A stretch of DNA of 64,000 nt from Acidobacteriota bacterium. GTDB lineage: Bacteria; Acidobacteriota; Vicinamibacteria; Vicinamibacterales; CAVVIG01. The notes below the pieces were generated by a model, which did no database searches, had not been told where the DNA came from, and was given only the letters and a program-made list of their open reading frames with translations. The stretch spans positions 1 to 64,000 of the forward strand of contig QHWB01000046.1 in assembly GCA_003222395.1 (NCBI GenBank), in the 5' to 3' direction. This document shows positions 24,357 through 34,718 of the stretch, piece after piece (within the stretch, counting starts at the first letter, position 1; every line of letters begins with the position of its first letter). The position numbers were made by a program, and so were the translations under genes.

Positions 24357-24683
24357 ATGATTCAGATCACGGAGAACGCGGCGAACCAGATCCAGAAGAT
24401 GCTGATCAAGCGCGCCCTTGGCGAGACCGGCCTCCGGATCGGCGTGAAGGCGGGCGGCTGCTCGGGGTTCGAGTACATCTTCCGCTGGGAGCAATCTCCC
24501 AAGGACACGGACGTTGTCTGTGAGGGCCCTGAGGGCGCGAAGGTGTTCGTCGATCCCAAGAGCCTCCGGCTGCTCGAAGGCACTGTCCTCGACTACGACA
24601 CGAGCCTGCTCAGTAAGGGGTTCATCTTCAACAACCCGAACGCGAAGAGCACCTGCGGCTGCGGTGTGTCGTTCAGCGTATAG
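24357..24683 (+). CDS. sufA: A-type iron-sulfur carrier (HesB/IscA/SufA family)
   Basis: 108 residues, full length for the family. The cluster-binding cysteines are in GGCSGFEY (near residue 34) and the C-terminal TCGCG pair. These proteins take an Fe-S cluster from the SufBC2D scaffold and hand it to target enzymes. SufA-type is favoured over ErpA or IscA because it is the first intact gene of the suf operon. The ATG at 24357 lies just after the rrf2 remnant stop, and sufB starts 16 bases downstream. The symbol reflects context, since A-type carriers are hard to separate by sequence alone. Confidence 0.85.
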   Translation: MIQITENAANQIQKMLIKRALGETGLRIGVKAGGCSGFEYIFRWEQSPKDTDVVCEGPEGAKVFVDPKSLRLLEGTVLDYDTSLLSKGFIFNNPNAKSTCGCGVSFSV

Positions 24684-24699
24684 GCAGCGGGAGAGCATT

Positions 24700-26145
24700 G
24701 TGAGCACCTCGACGCAAACAATTGAAGAACTCGCGAATCGCGAATACAGGTACGGCTTCGTCACCGACGTCGAGCAGGACTCGGCGCCTCGCGGACTCGA
24801 TGAGGACATCGTCCGCCTCATCTCGGCCAAGAAGGGTGAGCCCGAGTGGCTGCTCGAGTGGCGGCTCAAGGCCTATCGCATGTGGTTGACGATGAAGGAG
24901 CCGACCTGGGCGAACGTCAAGTACGGGCCGATCGACTACCAGGACATCATTTATTACGCCGCACCGAAGAAGAAGCCGGCGCTCCAGAGCCTCGACGAGA
25001 TCGATCCCGAGATCCGCCGGACGTTCGAGAAGCTCGGCATCCCGCTCCACGAGCAGAAGCTGCTCTCGGGCGTCGCCGTAGACGCCGTCTTCGACAGCGT
25101 CTCAGTGGCGACCACGTTCAAGGAGAAGCTCGCCGAGCTCGGCATCATCTTCTGTTCCTTCTCGGAAGCCGTCCAGAGCCATCCGCAGCTCGTGCGCAAG
25201 TACCTCGGCTCGGTCGTGCCTTACTCCGACAATTTCTTCGCGACGCTCAACTCGGCGGTCTTCAGTGACGGCTCGTTCGCCTACATCCCCAAGGGCGTGC
25301 GGTGTCCGATGGAGCTGTCGACCTACTTCCGGATCAACGCGAAGGACACCGGCCAGTTCGAGCGAACACTCATCGTCGCCGAGGAAGGCGCGTTCGTGAG
25401 CTATCTCGAAGGTTGCACGGCGCCGATGCGCGACGAGAACCAGTTGCACGCGGCCGTGGTCGAGCTGATTGCGCTCGATAACGCGACGGTCAAGTACTCG
25501 ACCGTACAGAACTGGTATCCCGGCGACAAAGAAGGAAAGGGCGGGATTTACAACTTCGTCACGAAGCGGGGCAAGTGCCTCGGCGTGAACTCGAAGATCA
25601 CGTGGACGCAGGTCGAGACCGGCTCCGCGATCACCTGGAAGTATCCGGGGTGCATCCTGCAGGGCGACAACTCGGTGGGCGAGTTCTACTCGGTAGCGAC
25701 GACGAACAACTACCAGCAGGCGGACACCGGTACGAAGATGATCCACTTGGGCAAGAACACGAAGAGCACCATCGTCTCGAAGGGCATCTCGGCCGGGCAT
25801 GGGCAGAACACATATCGCGGGCTCGTCAAGATCGCCAAGCAGGCACGCGGCGCGCGGAATTACTCGCAGTGCGACTCGCTGCTCATTGGTGATCGGTGCG
25901 GGGCGCACACGTTTCCGTATCTCGAGATCAAGAACACTACGGCCAAGGTCGAGCACGAGGCGTCGACGTCGAAAATCGGCGAGGATCAGATCTTCTACTG
26001 TCGTCAGCGCGGCCTCTCCAGCGAGGACGCGGTCAATCTGATCGTCAGCGGCTTCTGCCGGGAAGTCTTCCGCCAGTTGCCGATGGAGTTCGCGGTCGAA
26101 GCGCAGAAGCTGCTGAGCGTCACGCTCGAGGGAAGCGTAGGGTAA
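24700..26145 (+). CDS. sufB: Fe-S cluster assembly scaffold SufB
   Basis: 481 residues from a GTG at 24700, which has GGGAGAG just upstream and yields the normal N-terminus ([19 protein letters not shown]). Family hallmarks include [73 protein letters not shown] and the C-terminal [20 protein letters not shown]. The core beta-helix with conserved Cys (EGCTAP) receives persulfide sulfur and iron. SufB forms SufBC2D with the next two gene products in the cytoplasm. Length and motifs are intact. Confidence 0.95.
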   Translation: MSTSTQTIEELANREYRYGFVTDVEQDSAPRGLDEDIVRLISAKKGEPEWLLEWRLKAYRMWLTMKEPTWANVKYGPIDYQDIIYYAAPKKKPALQSLDEIDPEIRRTFEKLGIPLHEQKLLSGVAVDAVFDSVSVATTFKEKLAELGIIFCSFSEAVQSHPQLVRKYLGSVVPYSDNFFATLNSAVFSDGSFAYIPKGVRCPMELSTYFRINAKDTGQFERTLIVAEEGAFVSYLEGCTAPMRDENQLHAAVVELIALDNATVKYSTVQNWYPGDKEGKGGIYNFVTKRGKCLGVNSKITWTQVETGSAITWKYPGCILQGDNSVGEFYSVATTNNYQQADTGTKMIHLGKNTKSTIVSKGISAGHGQNTYRGLVKIAKQARGARNYSQCDSLLIGDRCGAHTFPYLEIKNTTAKVEHEASTSKIGEDQIFYCRQRGLSSEDAVNLIVSGFCREVFRQLPMEFAVEAQKLLSVTLEGSVG

Positions 26146-26153
26146 CTCTCACA

Positions 26154-26927
<774 letters not shown>

Positions 26928-26933
26928 CGATCG

Positions 26934-28277
26934 ATGACCCAGGTTGCTAATGCGCCGGATCGATATCTGGAGGAGCTCGAGCGCGCCGATGCGGCGTGGG
27001 GGCGCGGAGCGCCGGCGTGGTTGAAGCGCACGCGTAAGGATGCGAGCGGCCGTTTCCAGTCGCTCGGATTCCCGACGACCGATGACGAGGAGTGGCGTTT
27101 TACGAGCGTCGCGCCGATCGCGGAGGCCACGTTTGCGTTGGCGACAGATGGGCGTGCAGCGCTCCGATCGGCAGACCTCGCGCCATTCCGGTTGACCGAT
27201 CTCGCAAGCGCCGAGCTCGTGTTCGTGAATGGTCGCTATGCGGCCGACTTGTCGAGCGTTCGACCGTTGCCTCGCGGTGTCCGGATTGAAAGCCTCGCGT
27301 CCAGGCTGGCGACCAACGCGAGTGAGGTCGAACCGTTCCTGACGCGCGTCGCCCCGTTCGAGCGGCAGCCGTTCACAGCGCTGAACACGGCGTTGTTCGG
27401 CGACGGCGCGTTCGTCCACGTCGCGGCGAAGGTGGCTCTCGACGCGCCGATCCACGTGCTGTTCGTATCGACCGCCGACGGCCGTCCGACGATGACGCAT
27501 CCCCGTGTGCTCGTGGTTGCGGGTGAAAGCAGCCAGGCCTCAATCGTCGAGAGCTACGTCGGCCCGAGGGGCGACCGCTATTTCACCAACGCCGTCACCG
27601 AGGTCGTCGTCAGCGAGAATGCGTCGGTGGATCACTACAAGCTTCAGCGCGAGAGCCTGGACGCGTACCACATCGGGACGATGCACCTGATAGGGAGCCG
27701 GAACGCGAGGTTCCAATCGCATTCGGTGAGCTTCGGCGGGTCGCTGGTGCGCAACGACGTCATCGCGGTCCTCGACGGCGAAGGGATCGACTGCACGCTG
27801 AACGGGCTGTATCTCGGCGACGGGCAGCGGCTCGTCGACAACCACACCGTCATCGATCACGCGAAGCCGCACTGCGGCAGTCGCGAGGTCTACAAGGGGA
27901 TCCTCGCGGATCACGCCCGCGCGGTCTTCAACGGCAAGATTATCGTGCGCCCCGATGCCCAGAAGACCGACGCGAAGCAGACGAACAAGGCGCTGCTCTT
28001 GTCGGAGGATGCACAGATCAACACCAAGCCGCAGCTGGAGATCTTCGCTAACGACGTCAAGTGCACGCATGGCGCGGCCGTCGGCCAGATGGACGACGAG
28101 GCGATCTTTTATCTACGGGCGCGCGGCCTGAGCCACGACGAGGCCCGGAACCTGTTGGTTCACGCATTCGCGGGCGACGTGCTGAACAGAATGCCGCTCG
28201 AGGCGCTGCGGGAGCACGTGGAGGCGGTGCTGCTTCGGCAATTACCACACGCGACATCGCTGAGGACTCGGCCATGA
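26934..28277 (+). CDS. sufD: Fe-S assembly protein SufD
   Basis: 447 residues with the SufB/SufD beta-helix core: FTALNTALFGDGAFVHVAAK, SFGGSLVRNDVIAVLDGEG, LYLGDGQRLVDNHTVIDHAK and the C-terminal DAQINTKPQLEIFANDVKCT then HGAAVGQMDDEAIFYLRARG. The conserved His of the VKCTHGA motif is present. SufD is needed for iron entry into the SufBC2D complex. Its stop overlaps the sufS start (ATGA), so the two are translationally coupled. Confidence 0.93.
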   Translation: MTQVANAPDRYLEELERADAAWGRGAPAWLKRTRKDASGRFQSLGFPTTDDEEWRFTSVAPIAEATFALATDGRAALRSADLAPFRLTDLASAELVFVNGRYAADLSSVRPLPRGVRIESLASRLATNASEVEPFLTRVAPFERQPFTALNTALFGDGAFVHVAAKVALDAPIHVLFVSTADGRPTMTHPRVLVVAGESSQASIVESYVGPRGDRYFTNAVTEVVVSENASVDHYKLQRESLDAYHIGTMHLIGSRNARFQSHSVSFGGSLVRNDVIAVLDGEGIDCTLNGLYLGDGQRLVDNHTVIDHAKPHCGSREVYKGILADHARAVFNGKIIVRPDAQKTDAKQTNKALLLSEDAQINTKPQLEIFANDVKCTHGAAVGQMDDEAIFYLRARGLSHDEARNLLVHAFAGDVLNRMPLEALREHVEAVLLRQLPHATSLRTRP

Positions 28278-29530
28278 CAAGCGGAACGGCGATTTCGGCG
28301 CAGCGCACCACGCCCCTCGACGTGGCCGCGGTCCGTCAGGACTTCCCCATCCTCCGGCAGCGGGTCCACGGCAAGCCGCTCGTGTATCTGGACAATGCCG
28401 CCACGACTCAGAAGCCGCAAGCGGTCATCGATCGCCTGGTGCGGTACTACACCGAGGACAACGGGAACGTCCATCGCGGCGTGCACTGGCTCAGCGAGCG
28501 TGCGACTGACGCGTATGAGGCAGCGCGCGACATCGTTCGGCGGTTCCTCAATGCGGCTGAGTCGCGGGAGATCGTGTTCGTGCGGGGCACCACGGAGGCA
28601 ATCAATCTCGTGGCCCAGACCTACGGGCGCACGCACGTCGGCGCCGGCGACGAAATCGTCATCTCGACGCTGGAGCACCACTCGAATATCGTGCCGTGGC
28701 AACTTCTCTGTGAGGAAAAGGGCGCGCGGCTGCGCGTCATCCCCATCAGCGACAGTGGCGAGCTGGATCTTGACGCGTACCAGAAGCTGCTCGGCGACCG
28801 AACGCGACTCGTATCGGTGGTGCACGTGTCGAATGCGCTCGGAACGATCAACCCGGTCGACGAGATCATCCGTCTTGCGCATCGCCGAGGCATCCCGGTG
28901 CTCGTCGACGGCGCGCAAGCGGTCGCGCACATGAAGGTGGACGTGCAGGCGCTTGGGTGTGATTTCTACGCGCTCTCCGGCCACAAGATGCTCGGTCCCA
29001 CCGGCATCGGAGTGCTCTACGCCACTTCGTCGCTGCTCGAAGCGATGCCACCGTACCAGAGCGGCGGCGACATGATTCGCTCGGTGACGTTCGAGCAGAC
29101 ACTCTTCAACACGCTGCCGTACAAATTCGAGGCAGGTACGCCGGACATCTCGGGAGCCATCGTCCTGGGAACCGCGATCGGCTATTTGACGCAGGTCGGT
29201 CTCGACCGGATTGCCGCGCACGAGCACGAATTGCTCGAGTATGGCACCGACGCTCTCTCGCGGATTCCCGGCGTTCGCTTGATGGGCACGGCCAAACAGA
29301 AAGCCGGCATTCTCTCGTTCGTGGTCGACGGCGTACACCCGCACGATATCGGGACGATTCTCGATCGCGAGGGCGTGGCCATTCGCACGGGGCATCACTG
29401 CTGCCAGCCGCTGATGCATCGGCTTGCGGTTCCCGCGACCGCGCGCGCCTCGCTGGCGCTCTACAACACGCGCGACGAGATCGACGCGCTTGCTGCCGCA
29501 TTGGGCAACGTGCGCGAGGTATTCGCATGA
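28274..29530 (+). CDS. sufS: Cysteine desulfurase SufS
   Basis: 418 residues, class V aminotransferase fold. The PLP lysine is in YALSGHKMLGPTGIGVLY. The active-site Cys lies in RTGHHCCQPLM near the C-terminus. GVHWLSERATDAYEAAR and STLEHHSNIVPWQLL are typical of group II (SufS/CsdA) desulfurases. The enzyme takes sulfur from L-cysteine as a persulfide and passes it to SufU. The ATG at 28274 overlaps the sufD stop, and its own stop overlaps the sufU start. Confidence 0.95.
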   Translation: MTSGTAISAQRTTPLDVAAVRQDFPILRQRVHGKPLVYLDNAATTQKPQAVIDRLVRYYTEDNGNVHRGVHWLSERATDAYEAARDIVRRFLNAAESREIVFVRGTTEAINLVAQTYGRTHVGAGDEIVISTLEHHSNIVPWQLLCEEKGARLRVIPISDSGELDLDAYQKLLGDRTRLVSVVHVSNALGTINPVDEIIRLAHRRGIPVLVDGAQAVAHMKVDVQALGCDFYALSGHKMLGPTGIGVLYATSSLLEAMPPYQSGGDMIRSVTFEQTLFNTLPYKFEAGTPDISGAIVLGTAIGYLTQVGLDRIAAHEHELLEYGTDALSRIPGVRLMGTAKQKAGILSFVVDGVHPHDIGTILDREGVAIRTGHHCCQPLMHRLAVPATARASLALYNTRDEIDALAAALGNVREVFA

Positions 29531-29973
29531 TGTCCGATCTCCAGGAGCTCTACCAGGAAGTGATCCTGGATCACAACCGGCGGCCCCGGAATTTTCGCGC
29601 GCTCGACGATGCCCGCAAGGCTGAAGGCTACAACCCCCTCTGCGGCGATCGCCTGACGGTGTATCTGCGCGTCGACGACGGCGTCATCAAGGAGGCGACG
29701 TTTCAGGGATCCGGCTGTGCCATCTCGAAGGCGTCGGCGTCGCTCATGACCGAAAGCGTGAAGGGGAAGACGGTGGCCGAGGCGGAGGCACTGTTCGAGC
29801 GCTTCCATCGCACGGTCACCGCATCGCCTGACGCGCCCGTCGAGGATCTCGGCAAGCTCTCGGTGCTGGCCGGTGTCCGCCAGTTTCCGGTGCGGGTCAA
29901 GTGCGCGACGCTGGCGTGGTACGCGCTCCGTGCCGCTGCCGAAGCCCGCGGAGACGTCGTGTCGACTGAGTAG
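29527..29973 (+). CDS. sufU: Sulfur-transfer protein SufU
   Basis: 148 residues of the IscU/SufU fold. Three conserved cysteines are in NPLCGDRL, GSGCAISKAS and RVKCATLAW, and the SufU-specific insertion between the second and third is present (KGKTVAEAEALFERFHRT). In SufU these residues hold zinc and accept the SufS persulfide; it is a sulfur shuttle more than a scaffold. The start overlaps the sufS stop (ATGATG). SufU, not SufE, indicates the Firmicutes/Actinobacteria/Acidobacteria type of SUF pathway. Confidence 0.93.
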   Translation: MMSDLQELYQEVILDHNRRPRNFRALDDARKAEGYNPLCGDRLTVYLRVDDGVIKEATFQGSGCAISKASASLMTESVKGKTVAEAEALFERFHRTVTASPDAPVEDLGKLSVLAGVRQFPVRVKCATLAWYALRAAAEARGDVVSTE

Positions 29974-29980
29974 CCCGATC

Positions 29981-30382
29981 ATGAAGGCGCTGCCCCTCGT
30001 CCAGCATCCGTCTGCCGTCCCGCCGGCGCCCGCGAGCGCGGCGATGACCGACGGCATGACGAGCGATCCCGCACGAACGGCCGCACTCAAGCCGCGTATC
30101 ATCGAGACGCTGTCGACCGTGTTCGACCCCGAGATTCCGGTCAACATCTACGAGCTAGGCCTGATTTACGACATCATCGTCGACGCGTCGAGCGCGGTCG
30201 GCATTCGCATGACGCTGACGGCGCCCGCCTGTCCGGCCGCCCAGACGCTGCCCGTCGAAGTCAGGAACAGGATTGCGCAGATTCCCGATGTGACCGACGT
30301 GAAGGTCGATATCGTCTGGGATCCGCCCTGGGATCGCGACCGGATGTCGGACGCGGCCAAGCTGCAGCTGGGAATGTTCTGA
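29981..30382 (+). CDS. sufT: MIP18/DUF59 family protein SufT
   Basis: 133 residues. A variable N-terminus is followed by a DUF59 domain: IIETLSTVFDPEIPVNIYEL then GLIYDIIVD, the central MTLTAPACPAAQTLPVEV with its conserved Cys, and VDIVWDPPWDRDRMSDAAK. SufT proteins assist maturation of Fe-S enzymes, notably lipoate synthase and aconitase in Staphylococcus. It is the last gene of the suf operon. Its TGA is directly followed by the stop (on the other strand) of acetyl-CoA synthetase, so two operons end stop to stop with no gap. Confidence 0.88.
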   Translation: MKALPLVQHPSAVPPAPASAAMTDGMTSDPARTAALKPRIIETLSTVFDPEIPVNIYELGLIYDIIVDASSAVGIRMTLTAPACPAAQTLPVEVRNRIAQIPDVTDVKVDIVWDPPWDRDRMSDAAKLQLGMF

Positions 30383-32488
30383 CTATTCGACCGCTCCGAA
30401 CTGTTTGACGTCTTCCGGACCTTCCTTGAGAGCGACCGGCTCCTTACCCTGCACCTGCAGCCGGATTTCCTCGACGATCTCCGGGTTGGCCAGGGTCGTG
30501 ACATCGCCTGTGTCCATCGCGTTCGAGATCGCGGCGAGGACGCGACGCATGATCTTGCCCGAGCGGGTTTTCGGCAGGTCCGGCACGACGTACACGGCCT
30601 TCGGGCGCGCGATCTTGCCGATGATCGCCTCGATCGTGCCAATGACCTGTTCACTCACACGTTGTCCGTCGGAGACGCCCGGCTTCAGTGAGACGTACAC
30701 CGCCGGCACGCGTCCCTTGATCTCGTCGACGACCGGGACAACCGCCGCTTCCGCGACGTCAGGCACCGTCAAACACGCTGATTCGAGCTCTTTCGTGCCG
30801 AGCCTGTGGCCGGCCACGTTGATCACATCGTCGACACGACCGAGGATACGGAAGTAACCGTCCGAGGGAAGCACCGCGCCGTCGGCCGCAAAGTACGGCC
30901 AGTCGCGCCAATCCTGACTGTTCGCGTTCCTGCAGTACTTCGAGTAGTACTGCTTCACGAAGCGATCGTCATCCCCCCAGATCGTCTGCATGATGCCGGG
31001 CCACGGGTTCCGGATGCAGATGTTGCCCGCCTTGCCGGAACCGGCCGGAATCTCGCGGCTCATTTCGTCGTAGATGATCGGATAAATGCCGAGCGCGCCT
31101 GGGCCGGCGCTGCCTGGCTTCATCGGATGAAGCGCGGGAATGGTGGTGCAGAGAAACCCGCCGTTTTCCGTCTGCCACCACGTATCGACGATGACCGCCT
31201 CGCTTTTGCCGACGACTTCGTGATACCACCGCCACGCTTCCGGTTCGATCGGCTCGCCGACCGTGGTCATGTGCTTGAACTGGTAGTTGTATTTTTTCGG
31301 CTCGTTCGGACCGGCCTTCCTGAGCATGCGAATGGCCGTCGGTGACGTGTGAAAGATGTTGACGTCGAGGCGCTCGGCGATCCGCCAGGGACGTCCCGCA
31401 TCAGGGCAGGTCGGAACCCCCTCGTACAGAACGCTCGTCGCGCCCAGCGACAGCGGCCCATACACGATGTACGAATGTCCGGTGATCCAGCCGATGTCCG
31501 CCATGCACCAATAGACGTCCTCCGGATGAATGTCCTGATAATACCTGGACGTTCCCGTGACGTACGCCATATAGCCACCGGTGCGGTGCTGACATCCCTT
31601 CGGTTTGCCCGTCGTGCCGCTCGTGTACATCAAGAACAACGGCGCCTCGGCATCCATCGGCAGCGGATCGACTTTGGCGCGCGCGAACTGTCTCACCAAC
31701 TCGTCGATGAAGTAGTCGCGGCCGGCGACCATCGCCGTCGATGACAGGTACTGCCCATGGTGTCGGCGCCACACGAGGACTCTCTCGACCTTCGTGCCTT
31801 CTTTTTCGGCGACGTCCAGCGCGATATCGGCGCTCGCTTTGTGATCGATCGGCTTTCCGTTGCGATAGTAGCCGTCCGCGTAGATCATCACGCGACTGCC
31901 GGAGTCGGCCGCGCGCCTCCCGGCGGCTTCGCCGCTGAATCCGCCGAACACGACCGAGTGGATGATGCCCAGTCGCGCGCACGCCAACATCGTGATCGGC
32001 AGCTCCGGAATCATCGGCATGTGAATCGTGACGCGATCGCCGGCCGAGAGCCCGCAGAAATCCCGCAGGATCGCCGCGACTTCGTTCACGCGGGTGAACA
32101 GTTCCTGGTACGTGACGGCGTAGATCGGCTCGTCCTCGGGTTCGGGAACGAAGATCAGCGCGGCCTTGTTTCTGTGTTTCGCCAGATGGCGGTCGACGCA
32201 GTTGTAGCAGGCGTTCAGCTTGCCACCGGCGAACCATTTCCAGAACGGCGGCCGGCTGGTGTCCAGCGTCGTGTGCCAGTAGCGGTCCCAGTGCAGCATG
32301 TCCGCGTATTCCCTGAAGCACTCGGGAAAATTCTTCTCCGAGAACCGTTCCAATACCGTGGGGTCTGCCAGATTCGCCTGTCCGACGAACCTGGCCGGTG
32401 GACGGACGTACTCCTCCTCGCGCCAGTGGACCGCAATCTGCGCTTCGCTCGCCTCACGTCCGTGCTCAATCGCCATGGTTCCAGACAT
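30383..32488 (-). CDS. acsA: Acetyl-CoA synthetase (AMP-forming)
   Basis: About 701 residues from the ATG at 32488 (GGAAAGG lies directly before it; ATG 32476 is the alternative). The adenylate-forming motifs are intact: MYTSGTTGKPKGCQHRTGGY (P-loop), DTWWQTENGG (the Trp shapes the acetate pocket), GYFRILGRVDDVINVAGHRL and the C-terminal acylation lysine region KTRSGKIMRR. The enzyme turns acetate, ATP and CoA into acetyl-CoA. The Lys in RSGKIMRR is the residue controlled by reversible acetylation in well-studied homologues. Propionyl-CoA synthetase is a less likely alternative. It is convergent with the suf operon. Confidence 0.92.
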   Translation of the reverse strand: MSGTMAIEHGREASEAQIAVHWREEEYVRPPARFVGQANLADPTVLERFSEKNFPECFREYADMLHWDRYWHTTLDTSRPPFWKWFAGGKLNACYNCVDRHLAKHRNKAALIFVPEPEDEPIYAVTYQELFTRVNEVAAILRDFCGLSAGDRVTIHMPMIPELPITMLACARLGIIHSVVFGGFSGEAAGRRAADSGSRVMIYADGYYRNGKPIDHKASADIALDVAEKEGTKVERVLVWRRHHGQYLSSTAMVAGRDYFIDELVRQFARAKVDPLPMDAEAPLFLMYTSGTTGKPKGCQHRTGGYMAYVTGTSRYYQDIHPEDVYWCMADIGWITGHSYIVYGPLSLGATSVLYEGVPTCPDAGRPWRIAERLDVNIFHTSPTAIRMLRKAGPNEPKKYNYQFKHMTTVGEPIEPEAWRWYHEVVGKSEAVIVDTWWQTENGGFLCTTIPALHPMKPGSAGPGALGIYPIIYDEMSREIPAGSGKAGNICIRNPWPGIMQTIWGDDDRFVKQYYSKYCRNANSQDWRDWPYFAADGAVLPSDGYFRILGRVDDVINVAGHRLGTKELESACLTVPDVAEAAVVPVVDEIKGRVPAVYVSLKPGVSDGQRVSEQVIGTIEAIIGKIARPKAVYVVPDLPKTRSGKIMRRVLAAISNAMDTGDVTTLANPEIVEEIRLQVQGKEPVALKEGPEDVKQFGAVE

Positions 32489-32657
32489 CCTTTCCGTTGC
32501 ATGCTGCCGTCGGCGACATGGCATGTAGCTTACGACAGACCGGGCGGGCCTTGAGCGAGGCTCCGCCAGTAACGTGCGCGAAGCTCGTCGAGCCGACGTG
32601 AGACGTGAACTGCGCTGTGCGGCCCTCTGGCGAGTTGGCCGCACAGCGCGCGCAGGC

Positions 32658-34580
32658 TCAGCGATTCACGAAAAGCGCCGGTCCTTTGATTTGACGAATG
32701 GCCACTCCCTGACCGGGCCGAAGCTTCGGGGCCTGCGGATTGGTGACACAATTCTTCGCCGGGTCGACGTCAGGCATGCACGTGTCGGATGCAGTTCCCC
32801 AAAATGCGCCGTCGGCCGGCGAGACTTGCACGTGGAGAAAGTCGAACATGCTGCCGCCATCCTGAGCGTCGCAGCGACCCGGGCCGCAGTCCCCGCGGTG
32901 CACTGGATCGTTCTTGTCATTCGAGAGTGTCCACGTGAAGGTCGGATTGGCATCGAGCGCGTTTACCGACATGACCACGTAAATGTTCCATGGCCGCGTC
33001 GGGTCGCTGAAGTCCTGCGACTCGCTGCCGGGGAATAGAACGACGATGCGACCGGGATCGCCCGCGGCGATCGTAGGAAAGTTGACCTCGTGCACTCCGG
33101 GCGGCGCCATCATGATCGGCGTCGACCAGGTCGTGCCGTGATCCTTGGAGACGGAAAGAAACGCCAGGCGGAACGTTCCGTCCTGCCACACGGCGTAGAC
33201 GTTGTCCGCGGTGTCGACCGCGAGCGTGACCTCGTGATCGGCCATCGGCGTGTTGTTGGTGATCTTGACGCGCGTCCAGTGGTTGCCTGCATCGCTGCTT
33301 ATCGCCACCCACGGCAGGCCGCAGTGTCCCTTGGGCAGAAAGATGCGGCCGGCGCTGTCGGCGGCGAGGTGCCCCGTCAGACCGCCGCACACGCTGCCGG
33401 CATTCGGGTCGCTGCCGGTGAAGGCCGGCGTCGTGGTCACGAACGTCAGGCCGCCATCGGCGCTCCGGCTGCAGTTCGAGTCGGCCACCTGGTTGTAGCA
33501 GAAGTACAGCATGCTCGGATACGCGGTCGGGAAGCCAGGCGGCGGCGGCGCCGTGACGATCGTCTGGTGATCGTTGACCGGCGAGTTGCAGGCGAAGAGC
33601 GGGACCGACGTCCAGTGTGCTCCCTCATCGTCGGAGAAGATTGCGTTGGCGCCGCACGCTAGATCCAGATCGACCGAGAAGGCGCGTCCGGTCCTGCTGG
33701 CTGGATTCAGGCCGACCGGGTCGACATATACATACGGGTCCAGCGAGAACGGCGGGAATGTCGCGGTCTCCTCATCGTCGGGAAGGCTCGAGGTCAAGGA
33801 CGGCGAGACGGCCTGCCACGTCACACCTTTATCGGTCGAGCGCATGACCAGCGTGCGCGCGAGGCGCGCAGGAAAAGTCGCGGTCGGAAAGTCGAACGTA
33901 GAAGCGGCGAAGAAGGCTCTGTTGTTCCGGTTCACGCCGATTGTCGGCTCTGCTGCGCCCCGGCCGACATAGTTGAAGCTCGTCTCGAGCTGCGCGACCA
34001 GCGGGGACGATTTCGCGGGCGTGCTGCTGGGAACACCGACGAAGTTCGCCGTGAAGGGCACGCCATTGTACGAGTTGGAGAGTTGGCGGGATGGGGGACT
34101 ACCGATGGCGGCGAACCCGGAGTAGGTCCCGCCCGGAACGACGACGAACGGCTGCACGACGACGGTGTAGGTCCCGGCAGGCGGATTGTTCAGCACGAGC
34201 TCCTCGATGCCGCCCGACGTCCCCGAGCTCGCGATTGTATTGCCGTTCGGGTCACGCACGAACAGATCGATGTCGTCGGTCGGGGGGGCCGCGTCAGTGG
34301 CATTCGCCGCCGCGACTCGGACCGTGACGACGAAGTCATTCTTCGGCGGCACGATTGTGAGCGCGAATCGATCGCAAGTGGGGTCGATGCCGTTGACGCT
34401 GAAGCAGCTCAACGGATTCGGCGCAAGCCACGTCCGTCCGGCCCAGGTGATCGTCGGCGAATCCGCAGAGATAGCGGCGCCGGAAGGGCTCGCCGCAGCC
34501 AGCAAAGGAGGCGCGATCGGTTTCGTCACGATCAGCGTCATGGCTGTGACAGTAGCAATCATGATTCGCTTCACGTCCAT
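32658..34580 (-). CDS. Secreted sialidase-fold (BNR repeat) protein
   Basis: 640 residues from the ATG at 34580, preceded by AAAGGAG. A signal peptide (MIATVTAMTLIVTKPIAPP) is followed by a small beta domain with pre-peptidase features (DDIDLFVRDPNGNTIASSGT, GGIEELVLNNPPAGTYTVVV). The main part is a six-blade-like propeller with Asp-box-type motifs (RSTDKGVTWQAVSPSL, SDDEGAHWTSVPLF, RSADGGLTF, SSDAGNHWTRV, SKDHGTTWSTP). Cys-rich loops near the C-terminus may form disulfides. The fold is that of exo-sialidases, but catalytic Arg/Tyr/Glu cannot be assigned, so it may only bind glycans. It stands alone. Confidence 0.75.
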   Translation of the reverse strand: MDVKRIMIATVTAMTLIVTKPIAPPLLAAASPSGAAISADSPTITWAGRTWLAPNPLSCFSVNGIDPTCDRFALTIVPPKNDFVVTVRVAAANATDAAPPTDDIDLFVRDPNGNTIASSGTSGGIEELVLNNPPAGTYTVVVQPFVVVPGGTYSGFAAIGSPPSRQLSNSYNGVPFTANFVGVPSSTPAKSSPLVAQLETSFNYVGRGAAEPTIGVNRNNRAFFAASTFDFPTATFPARLARTLVMRSTDKGVTWQAVSPSLTSSLPDDEETATFPPFSLDPYVYVDPVGLNPASRTGRAFSVDLDLACGANAIFSDDEGAHWTSVPLFACNSPVNDHQTIVTAPPPPGFPTAYPSMLYFCYNQVADSNCSRSADGGLTFVTTTPAFTGSDPNAGSVCGGLTGHLAADSAGRIFLPKGHCGLPWVAISSDAGNHWTRVKITNNTPMADHEVTLAVDTADNVYAVWQDGTFRLAFLSVSKDHGTTWSTPIMMAPPGVHEVNFPTIAAGDPGRIVVLFPGSESQDFSDPTRPWNIYVVMSVNALDANPTFTWTLSNDKNDPVHRGDCGPGRCDAQDGGSMFDFLHVQVSPADGAFWGTASDTCMPDVDPAKNCVTNPQAPKLRPGQGVAIRQIKGPALFVNR

Positions 34581-34718
34581 ACACTCCTTTCGCGCGGTGC
34601 GCGCAACGTGGCACGAGCAGAGCAATAGTGTCGCCATCGTCGCTCAGTGGCTCAGCCGCAGATGGCGCCGTTCTCAGCAAGCAGTTTTTGTGGAAGGTGA
34701 CCGCCGTGACCGGCGTTC

